64,000 nt of DNA from Deltaproteobacteria bacterium (GCA_016875395.1 VGRF01000008.1:1-64000); one strand, 5' to 3'; counted from the first letter of the stretch, positions 44,339-54,279 are shown. Numbers and translations are program-made. The notes: a model not told the origin generated them from the sequence alone.

Positions 44339-46753
44339 CTAGATGTCGAGCGTGATGTCGATGCCCCACGTGGCGCCTTCGCCGAACGCGGCGCCGGCAA
44401 AGCCGAGCGCGCCGAAGTCGATGCCCGAGAGCATGTAGTCCTCGTCCAAGATGTTCTTGCCGAACACCGAGGCGCGGATCTTCGCCCTGTCGTTGAGCGG
44501 GATCTCCGACACCGTGAAACGCACGTCGGTCAGCCAGTAGCTGCCATCGCGCAGCAGGTCGCGGAACGCGGTGACCACGGGCCGGTTGTTCGACCGCTCG
44601 TCGTCGAGCGGGCTCCAGATGCGCGAACCGGTGTAGTGCGCGTCGACGCGCGCAGTCAGCACGAATCCGACCGAGCCGATCGGGGCCGTTTCGTACATAG
44701 CGCCGAGCGAGGTGGTGATCTTCGGCTGGTAACCGAAGCCCGCCTCGTGCGCGAGGTCGACGGTCGCCCGCGTCACCGAGTCGATCACGGGGTACGAGTT
44801 GTACCGCGGACTGATCCAGCCGACGTTGCCCGAGAACGTGAGCCCGTCGATCGGGACGAGCTGGAACTCGGCCTCGACGCCCGGGATCTCCGCCTCGCCA
44901 GCGTTGATCGTGATCGACGTGGCTCCCCCCGGACCCGCCGCGAACACGTCGGTCTGCCGGTCTCGCGAGACGCTCCAGAAGCCCGTCAGGTTGAGCAGCG
45001 CGCGCCGATCGAACCACTCGGACTTGACGCCGAGCTCGACCGACTTCACGCGCTCCTCGTCGAACGGGGCGATCACCGGCAGAGCCGTGCGGAGGTTGTA
45101 ACCGCCCGCTCGATAGCCCGACGCCGCTCGTAAGTAGACGGTGATGTCGTCGGTGGCCTCGAAGTTGAGCGAGGCCTCCCAGTCGATGCTGTCCCAGTCT
45201 TGCGCGCCGCTCGAGACGATCGGCGCCGAGCGGGCGAACGACTTCTCGTCCGCCGAGTAACGAATGCCTGCGGAGGCCGAGAGCCGGTCCTCGAGGAACG
45301 GGAGCGTGTAGTTCAAGTTCGCGAAGAGCGCCCAGGAGCGCGCGTCTCCGCGGTAGCGGAATGGGTTCGTGAGCGAGAGCGCCGGCAGGAAGGGGCTGAA
45401 CGGGTAGAGGTAGCGCTGGAAGTTGTTCTCGTTGAAGTCTTCGGTGAAGTAGTAGAAACCCGCCACGTATTGCAGATCTTCGGTGATCAGGTCGCCGTCG
45501 AAGCGCGTCTCGACCGACCATTGATCTTGGTGGCGCTCGTTGGTCGCGTCGAAGAGGTTCGCTTTCGCGACCGGCCCGAGGCAGCCTTGGAACCGGCCAC
45601 CCGGGCAGTACGCGCCAAAGTAAGGCGCCGGCGGCACGGGCGCGAGGACTGCACTGTTCACGAAAGCGGTCACGGTGCCGAGGGCGTTGCCGTCCAGCTC
45701 CGTGCCAACTTCGGTGTTCTCCCACTCGCGATGGCTGACGATGCCCGTGAAGTTCGTGAAGCCGAGATCCCAGCCTACGTTCAGGTTGTGGCCGCGGATC
45801 GTGTGCTCAGAAACCCCGTCGAAATCGCCGGACAGGTCGCTGAACGCCTTCGTTCCGGTGCGCCAGGGTCGCCGCCCCATCTTGAGTTTCCCGGTGTTCA
45901 CGCCGCCGGCGCGGAGTGCGCCCTCGAGCGTGGGCGAGATCGCCACGAGCTGGAAGCCCGGGCCGTGGCCCTCCAGGTTCGAGTAGTCGAACGAGTAGTC
46001 GAGCGTGAGCGTCTCGGTCGGCTGGTATCGCAGCGCCACTCGGAACGCGTCGGTGTTCTTCGCGCCGTAGTCGTTGTTCCGCTCGGCGAGCGTGTTGTTG
46101 CGGTAGCCGTCCTTCTGCGAGTGGAAGTAGGCGAGCGTCGCCGCGAAGCCCTCGAACATCTCGCCCGTGTTAACGACCGTGCGCGACTCGACCTTGCTCC
46201 ACGAGCCCGTGCCGAAGCGCTGCGAGAAGCTGAACTCCTCGGTCGGCTTGCGCGAGATGAAGCGCACCGCGCCGCCGGTCGAGTTGCGGCCGTAGAGGGT
46301 GCCTTGCGGGCCGCGCAGGACCTCCACGCGCTCGACATCGACGAGGTCCATGATCGCGCCCGTGACGCGCGCGATGTAGACGTCGTCCATGTAGATCGAA
46401 ACCCCCTGCTCGCGCGTCAGCAGCGGCTCAGCGCCCGCCACGCCGCGGATCGAGAGGGCGAGATTCGCGACGGAGCCGGGCGTCTGCGTGAGGTAGAGGT
46501 TCGGCGCCATCGACGAGATGTCCTGCGTGTCGCCGATGCCGAGGCCCTCGAGCGATTCCGCGCTGAACGCCGACACCGCGATGGGCGCGTCCTGCAGGTT
46601 CTCGCTCAACTTGCGGGCGGTGATCTCGATTACCTCGATCCCACCGCGCGAATCGCCAGCAGCCTCCGCCGCGGGGGCCGCCTCCTGCGCGAACGCCGGA
46701 AGCGCCATCGCGCTCGCCAGCAATGCACATGTAAACGTCTTTCGCTGGAACAT
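44339..46753 (-). CDS. TonB-dependent outer-membrane receptor
   Basis: The 804-residue protein starts with a 22-residue signal peptide (MFQRKTFTCALLASAMALPA, cut near AFA-Q). The TonB-box-like IEVIEITARKLSENLQDAPI and the plug domain follow (SIRGVAGAEP, LRGPQGTLYGRNSTGGAV), then a long beta-barrel. The last residues are TWGIDITLDI, without the usual final aromatic residue. Receptors of this iron/complex-organic type import large or scarce compounds. The substrate is not evident; the neighbouring lipid-oxidation genes hint at an organic compound. Confidence 0.93.
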   Translation of the reverse strand: MFQRKTFTCALLASAMALPAFAQEAAPAAEAAGDSRGGIEVIEITARKLSENLQDAPIAVSAFSAESLEGLGIGDTQDISSMAPNLYLTQTPGSVANLALSIRGVAGAEPLLTREQGVSIYMDDVYIARVTGAIMDLVDVERVEVLRGPQGTLYGRNSTGGAVRFISRKPTEEFSFSQRFGTGSWSKVESRTVVNTGEMFEGFAATLAYFHSQKDGYRNNTLAERNNDYGAKNTDAFRVALRYQPTETLTLDYSFDYSNLEGHGPGFQLVAISPTLEGALRAGGVNTGKLKMGRRPWRTGTKAFSDLSGDFDGVSEHTIRGHNLNVGWDLGFTNFTGIVSHREWENTEVGTELDGNALGTVTAFVNSAVLAPVPPAPYFGAYCPGGRFQGCLGPVAKANLFDATNERHQDQWSVETRFDGDLITEDLQYVAGFYYFTEDFNENNFQRYLYPFSPFLPALSLTNPFRYRGDARSWALFANLNYTLPFLEDRLSASAGIRYSADEKSFARSAPIVSSGAQDWDSIDWEASLNFEATDDITVYLRAASGYRAGGYNLRTALPVIAPFDEERVKSVELGVKSEWFDRRALLNLTGFWSVSRDRQTDVFAAGPGGATSITINAGEAEIPGVEAEFQLVPIDGLTFSGNVGWISPRYNSYPVIDSVTRATVDLAHEAGFGYQPKITTSLGAMYETAPIGSVGFVLTARVDAHYTGSRIWSPLDDERSNNRPVVTAFRDLLRDGSYWLTDVRFTVSEIPLNDRAKIRASVFGKNILDEDYMLSGIDFGALGFAGAAFGEGATWGIDITLDI

Positions 46754-46868
46754 GGCGTCGAGTCTCCCAAAGTACCTGCGGCCGGTTGCGCAGACGCCCC
46801 AGCGCCTGCGTTCGATGCAGGTTCAACGGATTGGCCGCGGAGCCGCTGGCCCGATACATTTGCGCCCG

Positions 46869-46897
46869 ATTGTTACCCGCGCGTTCCGGGGTTTCAA
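46869..46897 (-). promoter_or_regulatory. Candidate promoter for the TonB receptor
   Basis: On the minus strand TTGAAA (46897-46892) and TAACAAT (46875-46869) are 16 bases apart, about 115 bases before the receptor start. The -35 box matches five of six consensus positions and the -10 box is weak. The long leader is compatible with regulation but shows no clear structure. Confidence 0.4.
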
Positions 46898-46926
46898 GAC
46901 TGCTGTCTCGAAATGTTCCGGCCCGG

Positions 46927-47760
46927 CTAGGCCTTGGGTCGAGGCGGAATCAGGGCATCGCTCGCCGCGAGCAGCTCCACCCGCTTGCGCAGCACGTCCT
47001 TCATCTCAGGGTGGGTGAGGATCCAGAAGCGGTTCTCGCGGATCGCGCGCAGCACGAGGTCCGCCACCTCCGCGGGGTCCATGCCGGCCGCCAGCATCGG
47101 CCCCGCTGAGGCATAGAAGCGCCTCTCCGCCGCCGTTTCGGTGTGGACCTGCTTGTCCGCCGGGCGGTTGCGCTCGGATTGCGGGATGCGCGTGTTGATC
47201 GGGCCCGGACACAGCACCGAGACGCCGACCTTCGTGTTCACCAGCTCGCGCGCGAGGGTCTCCATGAGCGCGACGACCCCGAACTTCGAGACGTTGTACG
47301 GCGCGATCGCCAAGCCGGCGACGAGCCCGGCCGTCGAGGCCGTGCTGAGGATGTGCGCCTCGTCCTGCTTCAGCAGGATGGGGAGGAACGCGCGCACCCC
47401 GTAGATCGGCCCCCACAGGTTCACGCCCATCACCCAGTCCCAGTCTTGCTGCGAGAGTTCGTGCGTCGGCCCCGCGGTGACGACCCCGGCGTTGTTGCAC
47501 ACGACGTGCACGGCGCCGAAGCGCTCGACGGCCGCATCGGCGAGGGCGCAGACGCTCGCTTCCCGCGCGACGTCGCACACCCGCGCCAAGACCTGCGTTC
47601 CGCTCACAGCGAGCGCCTTCTCGACATCGGCGAGCGGCCCCGCCTCGACGTCCGCGATCACGACGCTCATGCCCTCCGCCGCGAACCGCCGCGCCATCGC
47701 GCGCCCGATTCCGCTCGCCGCGCCAGTCACGACCGCCACCCGTTCCCGAAAGCGTTCCAT
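46927..47760 (-). CDS. Short-chain dehydrogenase/reductase (SDR)
   Basis: The 277-residue NAD(P)-dependent enzyme starts MERFRERVAVVTGAASGIGR (GxxxGxG site at about 13-19), with CNNAGVV near 90, catalytic Ser in ILSTASTAG and YNVSK (Tyr/Lys) near residues 155-159. All catalytic residues are present. It ends upstream of the TonB receptor promoter. Unlike its neighbours toward higher coordinates, it is intact. Confidence 0.9.
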   Translation of the reverse strand: MERFRERVAVVTGAASGIGRAMARRFAAEGMSVVIADVEAGPLADVEKALAVSGTQVLARVCDVAREASVCALADAAVERFGAVHVVCNNAGVVTAGPTHELSQQDWDWVMGVNLWGPIYGVRAFLPILLKQDEAHILSTASTAGLVAGLAIAPYNVSKFGVVALMETLARELVNTKVGVSVLCPGPINTRIPQSERNRPADKQVHTETAAERRFYASAGPMLAAGMDPAEVADLVLRAIRENRFWILTHPEMKDVLRKRVELLAASDALIPPRPKA

Positions 47761-47890
47761 GGCGCCCTCCAGTCCTTCGGCCGCCAATCTATCCCGCGCG
47801 ACCGGGGTTTTGACGCTCGCCCGGCCCGCTCGCGGCCGCAGCGCCGCAGGGTGCGAGGGCTTGTTGGGCGGTGCCCGAGCTGCGCTCCTC

Positions 47891-49283
47891 CTAACAGCCC
47901 TTCGGGTCGAGCGGCAGGCCGCGCGCTTCGCAGCGCATCGCGGCGGCGGCGAGCTCAGCCGCCCGCACGCGCAGCTCGCGCCACGCGGCGTCGCTTTCGT
48001 GGAACGGCGCGCGCTCGAAGCCCCACGTGTCGTGAATGCGCGCGATCGCATGCCAGCGCGCGAGGAACGCATTCGCTTCGCCGCTGCCGAACGCTTCGGC
48101 GAGCGCGGCGCGATGCTCTGCCGCGACTCGCGCGGGCGGCGGCTCCCAGCGCGGCGCACCGCGACGAGCCGGTCGTGCGTCTCGCCGCGCGGCGTCGTCC
48201 AGCCCTTGCGCGTCGTCTCCGCAAACACGAGGTCGCGCACTTCGCGCTTCTTGCCGCGCAGCACGAGCGCGAGCGAGACGCCCTGCTGGTTCTCCGCGAG
48301 CTCCGGCGCCGCAATCCCTAACAGCTCGAACAGCGTCGGCATCACGTCGACCTGCGAAGCGAGCGCCCGATAGCGCCCCGCGTGCGCAGCGCCGGGAACG
48401 CGCACGATCAGCGGGATGCGCAGCAGCGCGTCCTCGAGCTTCGCGTCGTAGCCGGTCGACGCGTGGCCGACCCAGCCGTGCTCGAGCAGCTCCTCGCCGT
48501 GGTCCGCCGAGATCACGACGAGCGCGCGCTCGAGCACGCCTCGCTCGCGCAGCTGCGCCAGCCACGCCCCGACTCGCGCGTCGGCGCTCGCGACGCACTC
48601 GTCGTAGAGCGCGCGCAGCGGCTCGCGGTCGGCGTCGCTCGCCGCGACTGGCCCGCGTGGCGGTATGGGATCTGTGCGCTCGCGTCGCGCAACACGATCG
48701 AGAACTGGCTCACCGCGCGCAGGAGCGGCGACTCGAGCGCCATCCCGCGCGTGAACTTCCCTGACAGCTCGGGCGCGGGCTTGTACGGCAGGTGCGTCTC
48801 GCGCGTGTGCAGCCACGCGAAGAACGGCTTGTCGCCGCGTGCGAACTCGTCGAGGAGCTGCTCCGTCGGCTTGCCGTCCTGGCCGCGCGTGAAGCCGAGG
48901 TCTGAGTACGTCGCGCCGCGCACGGCGTAACCCACGACGTCGTAGCCGCGCGCGGCGAGCACGCGCAGCGGCGACGGAATCCGCGCGTCGTAGAAGCTGA
49001 ACTGCGTGGTCTGCGCGTGCACCGGCGGCGCCTGGCCGGTGAGCAACGAGACGACTCCGGGGCTCGTGTGCGCCGAGACCGCGTAGAACTGCTCGAACAC
49101 CGCGGCCTCGCGCGCGAAGGCGTCGAGCTGCGGCGTGGTCTCGCGCGCGTGCCCGTAGAGGCTCATGCGATCCGCGCGCAGCGCGTCGACCGTAATGAGC
49201 AGCACGTTCCAGGGAACGCGCGGCTCGTCGGCGCGAGCCGAGAGCGCGAAGGCGAACACGATCAAGAAAAGCGTCGCCCGCAT
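47891..49283 (-). pseudogene. Sulfatase/phosphatase-family gene with two frameshifts
   Basis: The gene starts at ATG 49283 (MRATLFLIVFAFALSARA, a signal peptide) after GGGGGG. The first part has NVLLITVDALRADRMSLYGH and SAHTSPGVVSLLTG. The frame then moves by minus one near 48660-48690, where the protein continues as REPLRALYDECVASADARVG and ISADHGEELLEHGWVGHAS. It moves by minus one again near 48160, continuing as RVAAEHRAALAEAFGSGEAN to the TAG at 47891-47893. Each change fits one deleted base in a G/C-rich run. Taken together the three parts make a complete alkaline-phosphatase-superfamily sulfatase. Either the gene is dead or the sequence has two indel errors. Confidence 0.75.
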
Positions 49284-49388
49284 GCACCCCCCACTCGGCC
49301 ACGTGAAGCGGAACCGCTGCGGCGCCCCGCCGCCAGCGGCATTCGCTCTGCCGGAGGCTTGTAACGTGCTCCGCCGAGGACACCAACG

Positions 49389-50450
49389 ATGCGTTTGAGA
49401 GTCATCCAGTGAGCGACCGGCGGCGTCGGCAAGGCGGCGATCGAGGGCATCCTCGCGCACCCGGAGCTCGAGCTCGTCGGTTGCTGGGTGCACAGCGCCG
49501 ACAAAGACGGCCGCGACGTCGGCGAGATCGTCGGGCGCGCGCCACTCGGCGTACGCGCGACGCGCGATGCGGACACATTGCTCGCGCTGCAGGCCAACTG
49601 CGTGCTGTACGCGCCCGTCGCCGCGAACCCCGCCGAGGTGCGGCGCATCCTCGAGTCCGGCAAGAACGTCGTCACGCCGCTCGGCTGGTTCTATCCGTTT
49701 GACTCGAAGAGCGTGGCCGAGATGGAAGCGGCGTGTCGCAAAGGCGGCGTCACGCTGCACGGCACCGGCATCCACCACGGCGGTATCACCGAGCGCTTTC
49801 CGCTCGCGATCTCCTCGCTCTCGCGCGCGATCACCCACGTGCGCGCGGAGGAATGGAGCGACATCCGCACCTACGGCGCGCCGGCGGTGATCGGCGAGGT
49901 GCTGCGGTTCGGGAAGACACCCTAGGAAGCGGGGCGCAGCCCGATGCTGAAGCTGCTCTCGGGCGGCTTTCTGCAATCGATCGACATGCTCGTCGCCGCG
50001 CTCGGCTTCGCCGCCGACACGGAGCGGCGGTCGTTTCACGAGATGGCCGTCGCCACCGCTCCGATCGACTCGCCGATCGGCCCGATCGCGCCCGGCCGCG
50101 TCGCCGCGCAGCGCTTCACGTAGCAGGCGACGGTGCGCGGCGAAGCAGTTGTTACGGCGCGCGTGAACTGGCTGATGGGCGAGGTGAACCTCGAGCCCAC
50201 CTGGGGTTTCGGCTCGGAAGGCGAGCGCTTCGAAGTGGAAATCACCGGCGACCCCAGCGTGAAGACCGTGTTCCACGGCCTTCACCCCGAGTCGATCGCG
50301 AGCGGTCTCGCGCGCAACCCCGGCATTGTCGCGGCCGCGATGCAGTGCGTGAACGCGATCCCGATCGTGTGCCGCGCGGAGCCGGGCATTCGCACTTACC
50401 TCGACCTGCCGAGCTATCACGGCAAGGCAGCGAAGCAGCTCGGGGCGGCG
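49389..50450 (+). pseudogene. Dihydrodipicolinate-reductase-like gene with three in-frame stops
   Basis: A single frame from ATG 49389 encodes a NAD(P)-binding protein of the DapB-like family: MRLRVIQ-stop-ATGGVGKAAIEGIL, then LYAPVAANPAEVRRILESGK and TGIHHGGITERFPLAISSLS. Stops interrupt it at 49410 (TGA, where family members have Trp in VxQWATG), 49923 (TAG, expected Glu in KTPEEA) and 50121 (TAG after AAQRFT, expected Trp). Homology continues to DLPSYHGKAAKQL with no frameshift. The distal end is approximate, as the frame stays open into the next gene. Confidence 0.78.
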
Positions 50451-50452
50451 CG

Positions 50453-51244
50453 ACGATCCTCGATCGCTTCCGGCTCACCGACCGCGTCGCAATTGTTACG
50501 GGCGCGTGCAAAGGCATCGGCCGCGGCATCGCGCTCGCGTTCGCGGAGGCCGGCGCGCACGTCGTGTGCGCAACGCGCACCCAGGCCGACATCGACGCAA
50601 CCGCGGAGCAAGTCCGCGCACGCGGGCGCCGCGAGCTCACCGTGAGCTGCGACGTGACGAAGAGCGAGTCGCTCGAGGCGCTGGTCGCGGCGGCGCTCGC
50701 AGAGTTCTCGCGCATCGACGTGCTCGTGAACAACGCCGGCGGCACCGGCCCGCGGCCGGCGCTGGGCACGAGCGAGCGCTTCTTCGAAGCCGCGCTGCGC
50801 TTCAACGTGACGAGCGCGTTCCTGCTCTCCCGCCTGTGCATCCCGAAGATGATCGAGAGCGCGGGCGGGGGCGCGATCGTGAACATCTCCTCGCGGTCGA
50901 GCGACATGGTGCAGACCGGCTTCGTTGCCTACGGCGCCGCAAAAGCCGCGCTCAACATGCTGACGCGCAACCTCGCCGCGGAAGTGGCGCCCAAGGTGCG
51001 CGTCAACGCGATCAGCGTCGGCGGCGTCGACACGCAGGCGCTCGCGATGGTGATGGGGAGCGACGCGCTGCGGAAACAGTTCGAGGCGAACACGCCGATG
51101 GCGCGGCCCGGCACACCCGAAGACATCGCCGCCGCCGCGCTCTTCCTCGCCTCCGACGCCGCGAGCTGGGTGACGGGCAAGATCTTCCAGATCGACGGCG
51201 GCACCGAGTCGCCCGCGATTCGGGTACCGACGCCGCGCCTCTGA
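50453..51244 (+). CDS. SDR oxidoreductase whose start codon reads ACG
   Basis: The 264-codon frame is a complete SDR: VAIVTGACKGIGRGIALAFA (cofactor site), NNAGGTGPRP, catalytic Ser in VNISSRSSDM and YGAAKAALNML, ending GGTESPAIRVPTPRL. Family members often start M-ILDRFRLTDxVAIVTGA. Here that Met position is ACG (50453-50455), directly before ILDRFRLTD. No nearby in-frame ATG or GTG gives a sensible product. A single T-to-C change would explain this. Translation from ACG would be weak, so the gene may be nearly silent. Its stop is 43 bases before the terminator shared with the sigma factor gene. Confidence 0.8.
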   Translation, partial: TILDRFRLTDRVAIVTGACKGIGRGIALAFAEAGAHVVCATRTQADIDATAEQVRARGRRELTVSCDVTKSESLEALVAAALAEFSRIDVLVNNAGGTGPRPALGTSERFFEAALRFNVTSAFLLSRLCIPKMIESAGGGAIVNISSRSSDMVQTGFVAYGAAKAALNMLTRNLAAEVAPKVRVNAISVGGVDTQALAMVMGSDALRKQFEANTPMARPGTPEDIAAAALFLASDAASWVTGKIFQIDGGTESPAIRVPTPRL

Positions 51245-51252
51245 CCGGCCAA

Positions 51253-51277
51253 TTGGGGCCTGACCCCAAATGGCCTA
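51253..51277. repeat. Small REP-like palindrome
   Basis: On the minus strand the stretch around TTTGGGGTCAGGCCCCAATT forms a stem between TTGGGG and CCCCAA. Similar GGGGTCAGGCCCC palindromes are found as interspersed elements in many proteobacterial genomes. It lies in the gap between two converging genes, next to a TGTTAGG motif (51274-51280). Confidence 0.5.
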
Positions 51278-51286
51278 ACAAAGTTT

Positions 51287-51318
51287 GCGGCCCCCGAGGC
51301 TCTCACCTCGGGGGCCGC
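51287..51318. terminator. Strong bidirectional hairpin between SDR and sigma factor genes
   Basis: The 13-bp perfect arms GCGGCCCCCGAGG (51287-51299) and CCTCGGGGGCCGC (51306-51318) enclose CTCTCA. On the minus strand AAACUUUGUU follows, a weak U-tract. It lies between two converging genes and probably ends both transcripts. Confidence 0.75.
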
Positions 51319-51339
51319 GTGCCTTGCCGACGGCCGCGC

Positions 51340-52827
51340 TCAGCGCGCGACCGCGCCTCCTCCGGACTCGGGCGCGATGTCGCGCTCGTGCGCGTAGCGG
51401 CGCATGCGCACGCCGGCGCCGCTCGCGCGAATCTTCGAGAGCGCCCGCGCCTCGAGCTGGCGCGCGCGTTCGCGAGAGAGCCCGAGCTTCTCGCCGATCT
51501 CCTGCAGCGTGTGCTCCGTCCCGCCGTCGAGCCCGAAGCGCCACACGAGGATGCGGCGCTCGCGCTCGTCGAGAACGTCGAGGCTTTCGCGCGTGAGGCC
51601 GAACAGCCGGCCCTCGTCCATCCCCTCGCCCGCCTGCACGGCGTCCGCATCCTCCACCAGATCCTGGAGCGAGCGGCGGCGGCGAGAAGACTCGTCGCCC
51701 ATCTCGGCGTCGAGGCTCAGCGGCTGGATCTCGAGCGACTGCAGCTCCTGGATCTTCTCGAGCGGCATCTCCATCGCCTCGGCCACTTCCTCCGGCGTCC
51801 CTTCGCGCCCGAGCTCCTGGTAGAGCTTGGTGCGTGTCTCGTTCAGCCAGCGCAGTGCGTCGTGGTGATGGCTCGGGATGCGGATCGTGCGCGAATGGTT
51901 CTGGATCGAGCGGATCAGCGCCTGCCGGATCCACCACACCGCGTACGTCGAGAACCTGAAGCCGCGCCGCCAGTCGAACTTCTCGACTGCGCGAATCAGG
52001 CCCGTGTTCCCTTCCTGGATCAGATCCTGGAAGGCGAGACCCATGCCGCGGAACTCCTTGGCCACCGCGATCACGAGCTTCAGGTTGTGGAACACGAAGC
52101 GGTTCTTCGGCGCGATCATCGCCTCGTAGCCCGCGGCCACACGGTCCATGCGCACGTGGAACTCGCGCGCATCGAGCCCGACTGCGGCCTCGACCTCGGC
52201 GATCGTCTTGTTGAGCTCGCTCATCGACACGCGCTGGCAGTTCGACGGCGGCGCGCTGCGATGCGCGCGCAAACGCTTACGCGCCTGCTCCGCGCGGCGC
52301 AGCCGCGTCTCGAGCTCGACCAGATCGCTGTGGAAGATGCGCAGATTCGAGAACGCGAAGTCCGCCTCGCGCAGCAGCTCGGTCGCCTTCGCGTCGAGCC
52401 GCGCGCGCTCCTTCGCCGTCGCGGAGGGCAGCAGCGCCGCGCGTTTCTTCTCCACGCGCTCGAGCGCCGTCATCGCCTCGTCGAGCCGCACGCCGACCTT
52501 CGGGTCGCCGGTGCCGAAGCCCTCGGACAGCCGGCGCGTGGCGCGCCCCGTGTCCTTGCGCGCACGCCACTCGGAGATCGCGCGCCGAGCGGTCCACGGG
52601 AGCCAGTACATGGTCTCGTGGAAGGCGCGGGTCGCCTCTTGGAACTCGCGCGAGAGCTTCAGCTGCTCCGGGTGCGCGAGGGTCGGAATCGCGGCGATGT
52701 CGCCGAAGTACGCCGCCAGCGACTCACGCGCGCCAACGCTGCGGGTCGGAGCCGGCGTGATCGTCGCCGTAGGCGCCGCCGGGGTCGCCTCGGTGTCGGT
52801 CGTCGTGTGCTTGTCGTTTTCCAGCAT
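51340..52827 (-). CDS. RNA polymerase sigma-70 family factor (RpoD/RpoS-like)
   Basis: The 495-residue product starts at ATG 52827; an ATG at 52881 is possible. A Thr/Ala/Pro-rich first 30 residues precede region 1.2 ([20 protein letters not shown]). Region 2 has [20 protein letters not shown] and [20 protein letters not shown]. Region 4 has [20 protein letters not shown] and [21 protein letters not shown] helical, charged insert separates 1.2 and 2. Region 1.1 is absent, so it is a group 2 (RpoS-type) or alternative factor and not the main RpoD. Confidence 0.88.
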   Translation of the reverse strand: MLENDKHTTTDTEATPAAPTATITPAPTRSVGARESLAAYFGDIAAIPTLAHPEQLKLSREFQEATRAFHETMYWLPWTARRAISEWRARKDTGRATRRLSEGFGTGDPKVGVRLDEAMTALERVEKKRAALLPSATAKERARLDAKATELLREADFAFSNLRIFHSDLVELETRLRRAEQARKRLRAHRSAPPSNCQRVSMSELNKTIAEVEAAVGLDAREFHVRMDRVAAGYEAMIAPKNRFVFHNLKLVIAVAKEFRGMGLAFQDLIQEGNTGLIRAVEKFDWRRGFRFSTYAVWWIRQALIRSIQNHSRTIRIPSHHHDALRWLNETRTKLYQELGREGTPEEVAEAMEMPLEKIQELQSLEIQPLSLDAEMGDESSRRRRSLQDLVEDADAVQAGEGMDEGRLFGLTRESLDVLDERERRILVWRFGLDGGTEHTLQEIGEKLGLSRERARQLEARALSKIRASGAGVRMRRYAHERDIAPESGGGAVAR

Positions 52828-53088
52828 GTGCAACTCGGTAGCCGGTCGGGCGGATCGGGCTCGGTTCGGACCAGTCTTCATTCTCTGTCGTTTCGGGCTT
52901 CTTGCGGCGGCGGATGGTGAAAAGTGCCCCCCCGTGAGTGCCCCTAACACCTGAGTGCACCTTGCGGTGCATCTCGTGGCGTTTCCGCCAAATCGAGTCT
53001 TTGACGCTGAACCCGCGGGTTCAGTTTCCGTCTCTCGAGGCCGCGTCGGGAATTGATCCAAAGCTGGCGAAGGATCGAGCGCAGCCCC

Positions 53089-54279
53089 CTACCTAACTGC
53101 GCCCGCGCGGAAGGCAACCGGCAACTGCCGGTATCCGCAAAGAAATTCTCCGTACATGCGCTCCGCCTGCTCCCAGCGGACCTCGTACTCGCCCGCGACG
53201 GCGAGCAGCTCCTCGAGCAGCACCTGGCCCTCGAGGTTGGCGAGGTTCTCACCCAGGCACTTGTGGATGCCGTGCCCGAACGAGAGCGAACGAGGCGGGC
53301 GGCGCACCGGGTCGAACGCGTCGGCCCGGGGGAACTCGGCCTCGTCCCGCGTCGCCGAGGCCCAAAGCAGCAGCACCCCCTGCCCCTCCCGGAGCCGCTG
53401 CCCGCCCAGCAGGCGGTCTCGGATCACGCGCCGGCCGAGCAGATTCGTGGGCTGGTCGACGCGCAGGGACTCGGCCCACGCGGCGGGGATCCGGCTGGGG
53501 TCCGCGAGCACCCGGCGCCGCGTGTCCGGGTGCCGCGCCAGCAGCGCCGCGGTGTTCGCGACCGCCGCCGGCACCGTCTCGGTCGCCACCACGAGCATCG
53601 AGTAGAGGTTCGCGACGATCTCCTCGTCCGTGAGGGCGCGGCCGTCAACGCGCGCCGCGATCCAGGCGCTGAGGTGGTCGTGTCCTGCACTCCGGCGCGC
53701 GCGCCGAGCGGCCACGATCTCGCCGAGGCGCTGCGAGACGCGGCCCGCGAACGCGAAATTCTCCGCCCTCGGGCCCGCCTGACCGCGCTCGCGCTGGAAG
53801 AAGCCGTCGATCCACACGCGCAGCTGCTCCGCGTCGTGGCGCGCGAGCCCCAACAAGTCCGCGCCGATCCAGATCGCGGCGCGGTTCGCCCACGCGTAGA
53901 CGTCGAGCTCGCCGCGCTCCGCGTGCGGCGCGAGCAGCTCGCGCGCGACCGCGCGCACGCTCGGCTCGAGCTTCGCGACGGCGCCGCGCCCGTAGCGCGC
54001 CGAGATCAGCCCGCGGTGCATGCGGTGCTGGGGCAGGTCCATCGTCATGAACGTGTGCGGCGCCGGATCGCGGCGCAGCACTTGCCCCGGCGCGGTGCCG
54101 CCGCGCGCGCTGAAGCACTCCGCATCGAGCGTCGCGGCGTAGACGTCTGCGAAGCGCGCGAGCGCCCAGGTGTCGTACTTCTCGAGATAGTGGACCGGAC
54201 TCTCGGCGCGCAGCCGTGCGTAGGTTGGATGCGGGTCGCGCATCACCTCATCGCTGTAAGGGTCGTAGGAGACGACCAC
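53089..54279 (-). CDS. Cytochrome P450
   Basis: The 396-residue P450 starts MVVSYDPYSDEVMRDPHPTY. The I helix reads LYSMLVVATETVPAAVANTA with the acid-Thr pair, the K helix AESLRVDQPTN, and the haem loop FGHGIHKCLGENLANLEGQ with Cys341. The K-helix ExxR (ESLR) is present. It is four-fifths identical in layout to soluble bacterial P450s; the substrate is unknown. The VOC gene lies 12 bases upstream in the same direction. Confidence 0.92.
   Translation of the reverse strand: MVVSYDPYSDEVMRDPHPTYARLRAESPVHYLEKYDTWALARFADVYAATLDAECFSARGGTAPGQVLRRDPAPHTFMTMDLPQHRMHRGLISARYGRGAVAKLEPSVRAVARELLAPHAERGELDVYAWANRAAIWIGADLLGLARHDAEQLRVWIDGFFQRERGQAGPRAENFAFAGRVSQRLGEIVAARRARRSAGHDHLSAWIAARVDGRALTDEEIVANLYSMLVVATETVPAAVANTAALLARHPDTRRRVLADPSRIPAAWAESLRVDQPTNLLGRRVIRDRLLGGQRLREGQGVLLLWASATRDEAEFPRADAFDPVRRPPRSLSFGHGIHKCLGENLANLEGQVLLEELLAVAGEYEVRWEQAERMYGEFLCGYRQLPVAFRAGAVR

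Noticed and set aside
49410-49412. TGA in the DapB-like gene as a second selenocysteine codon
   Set aside because: The position matches a conserved Trp, two TAG stops follow in the same phase, and no matching hairpin lies behind it.
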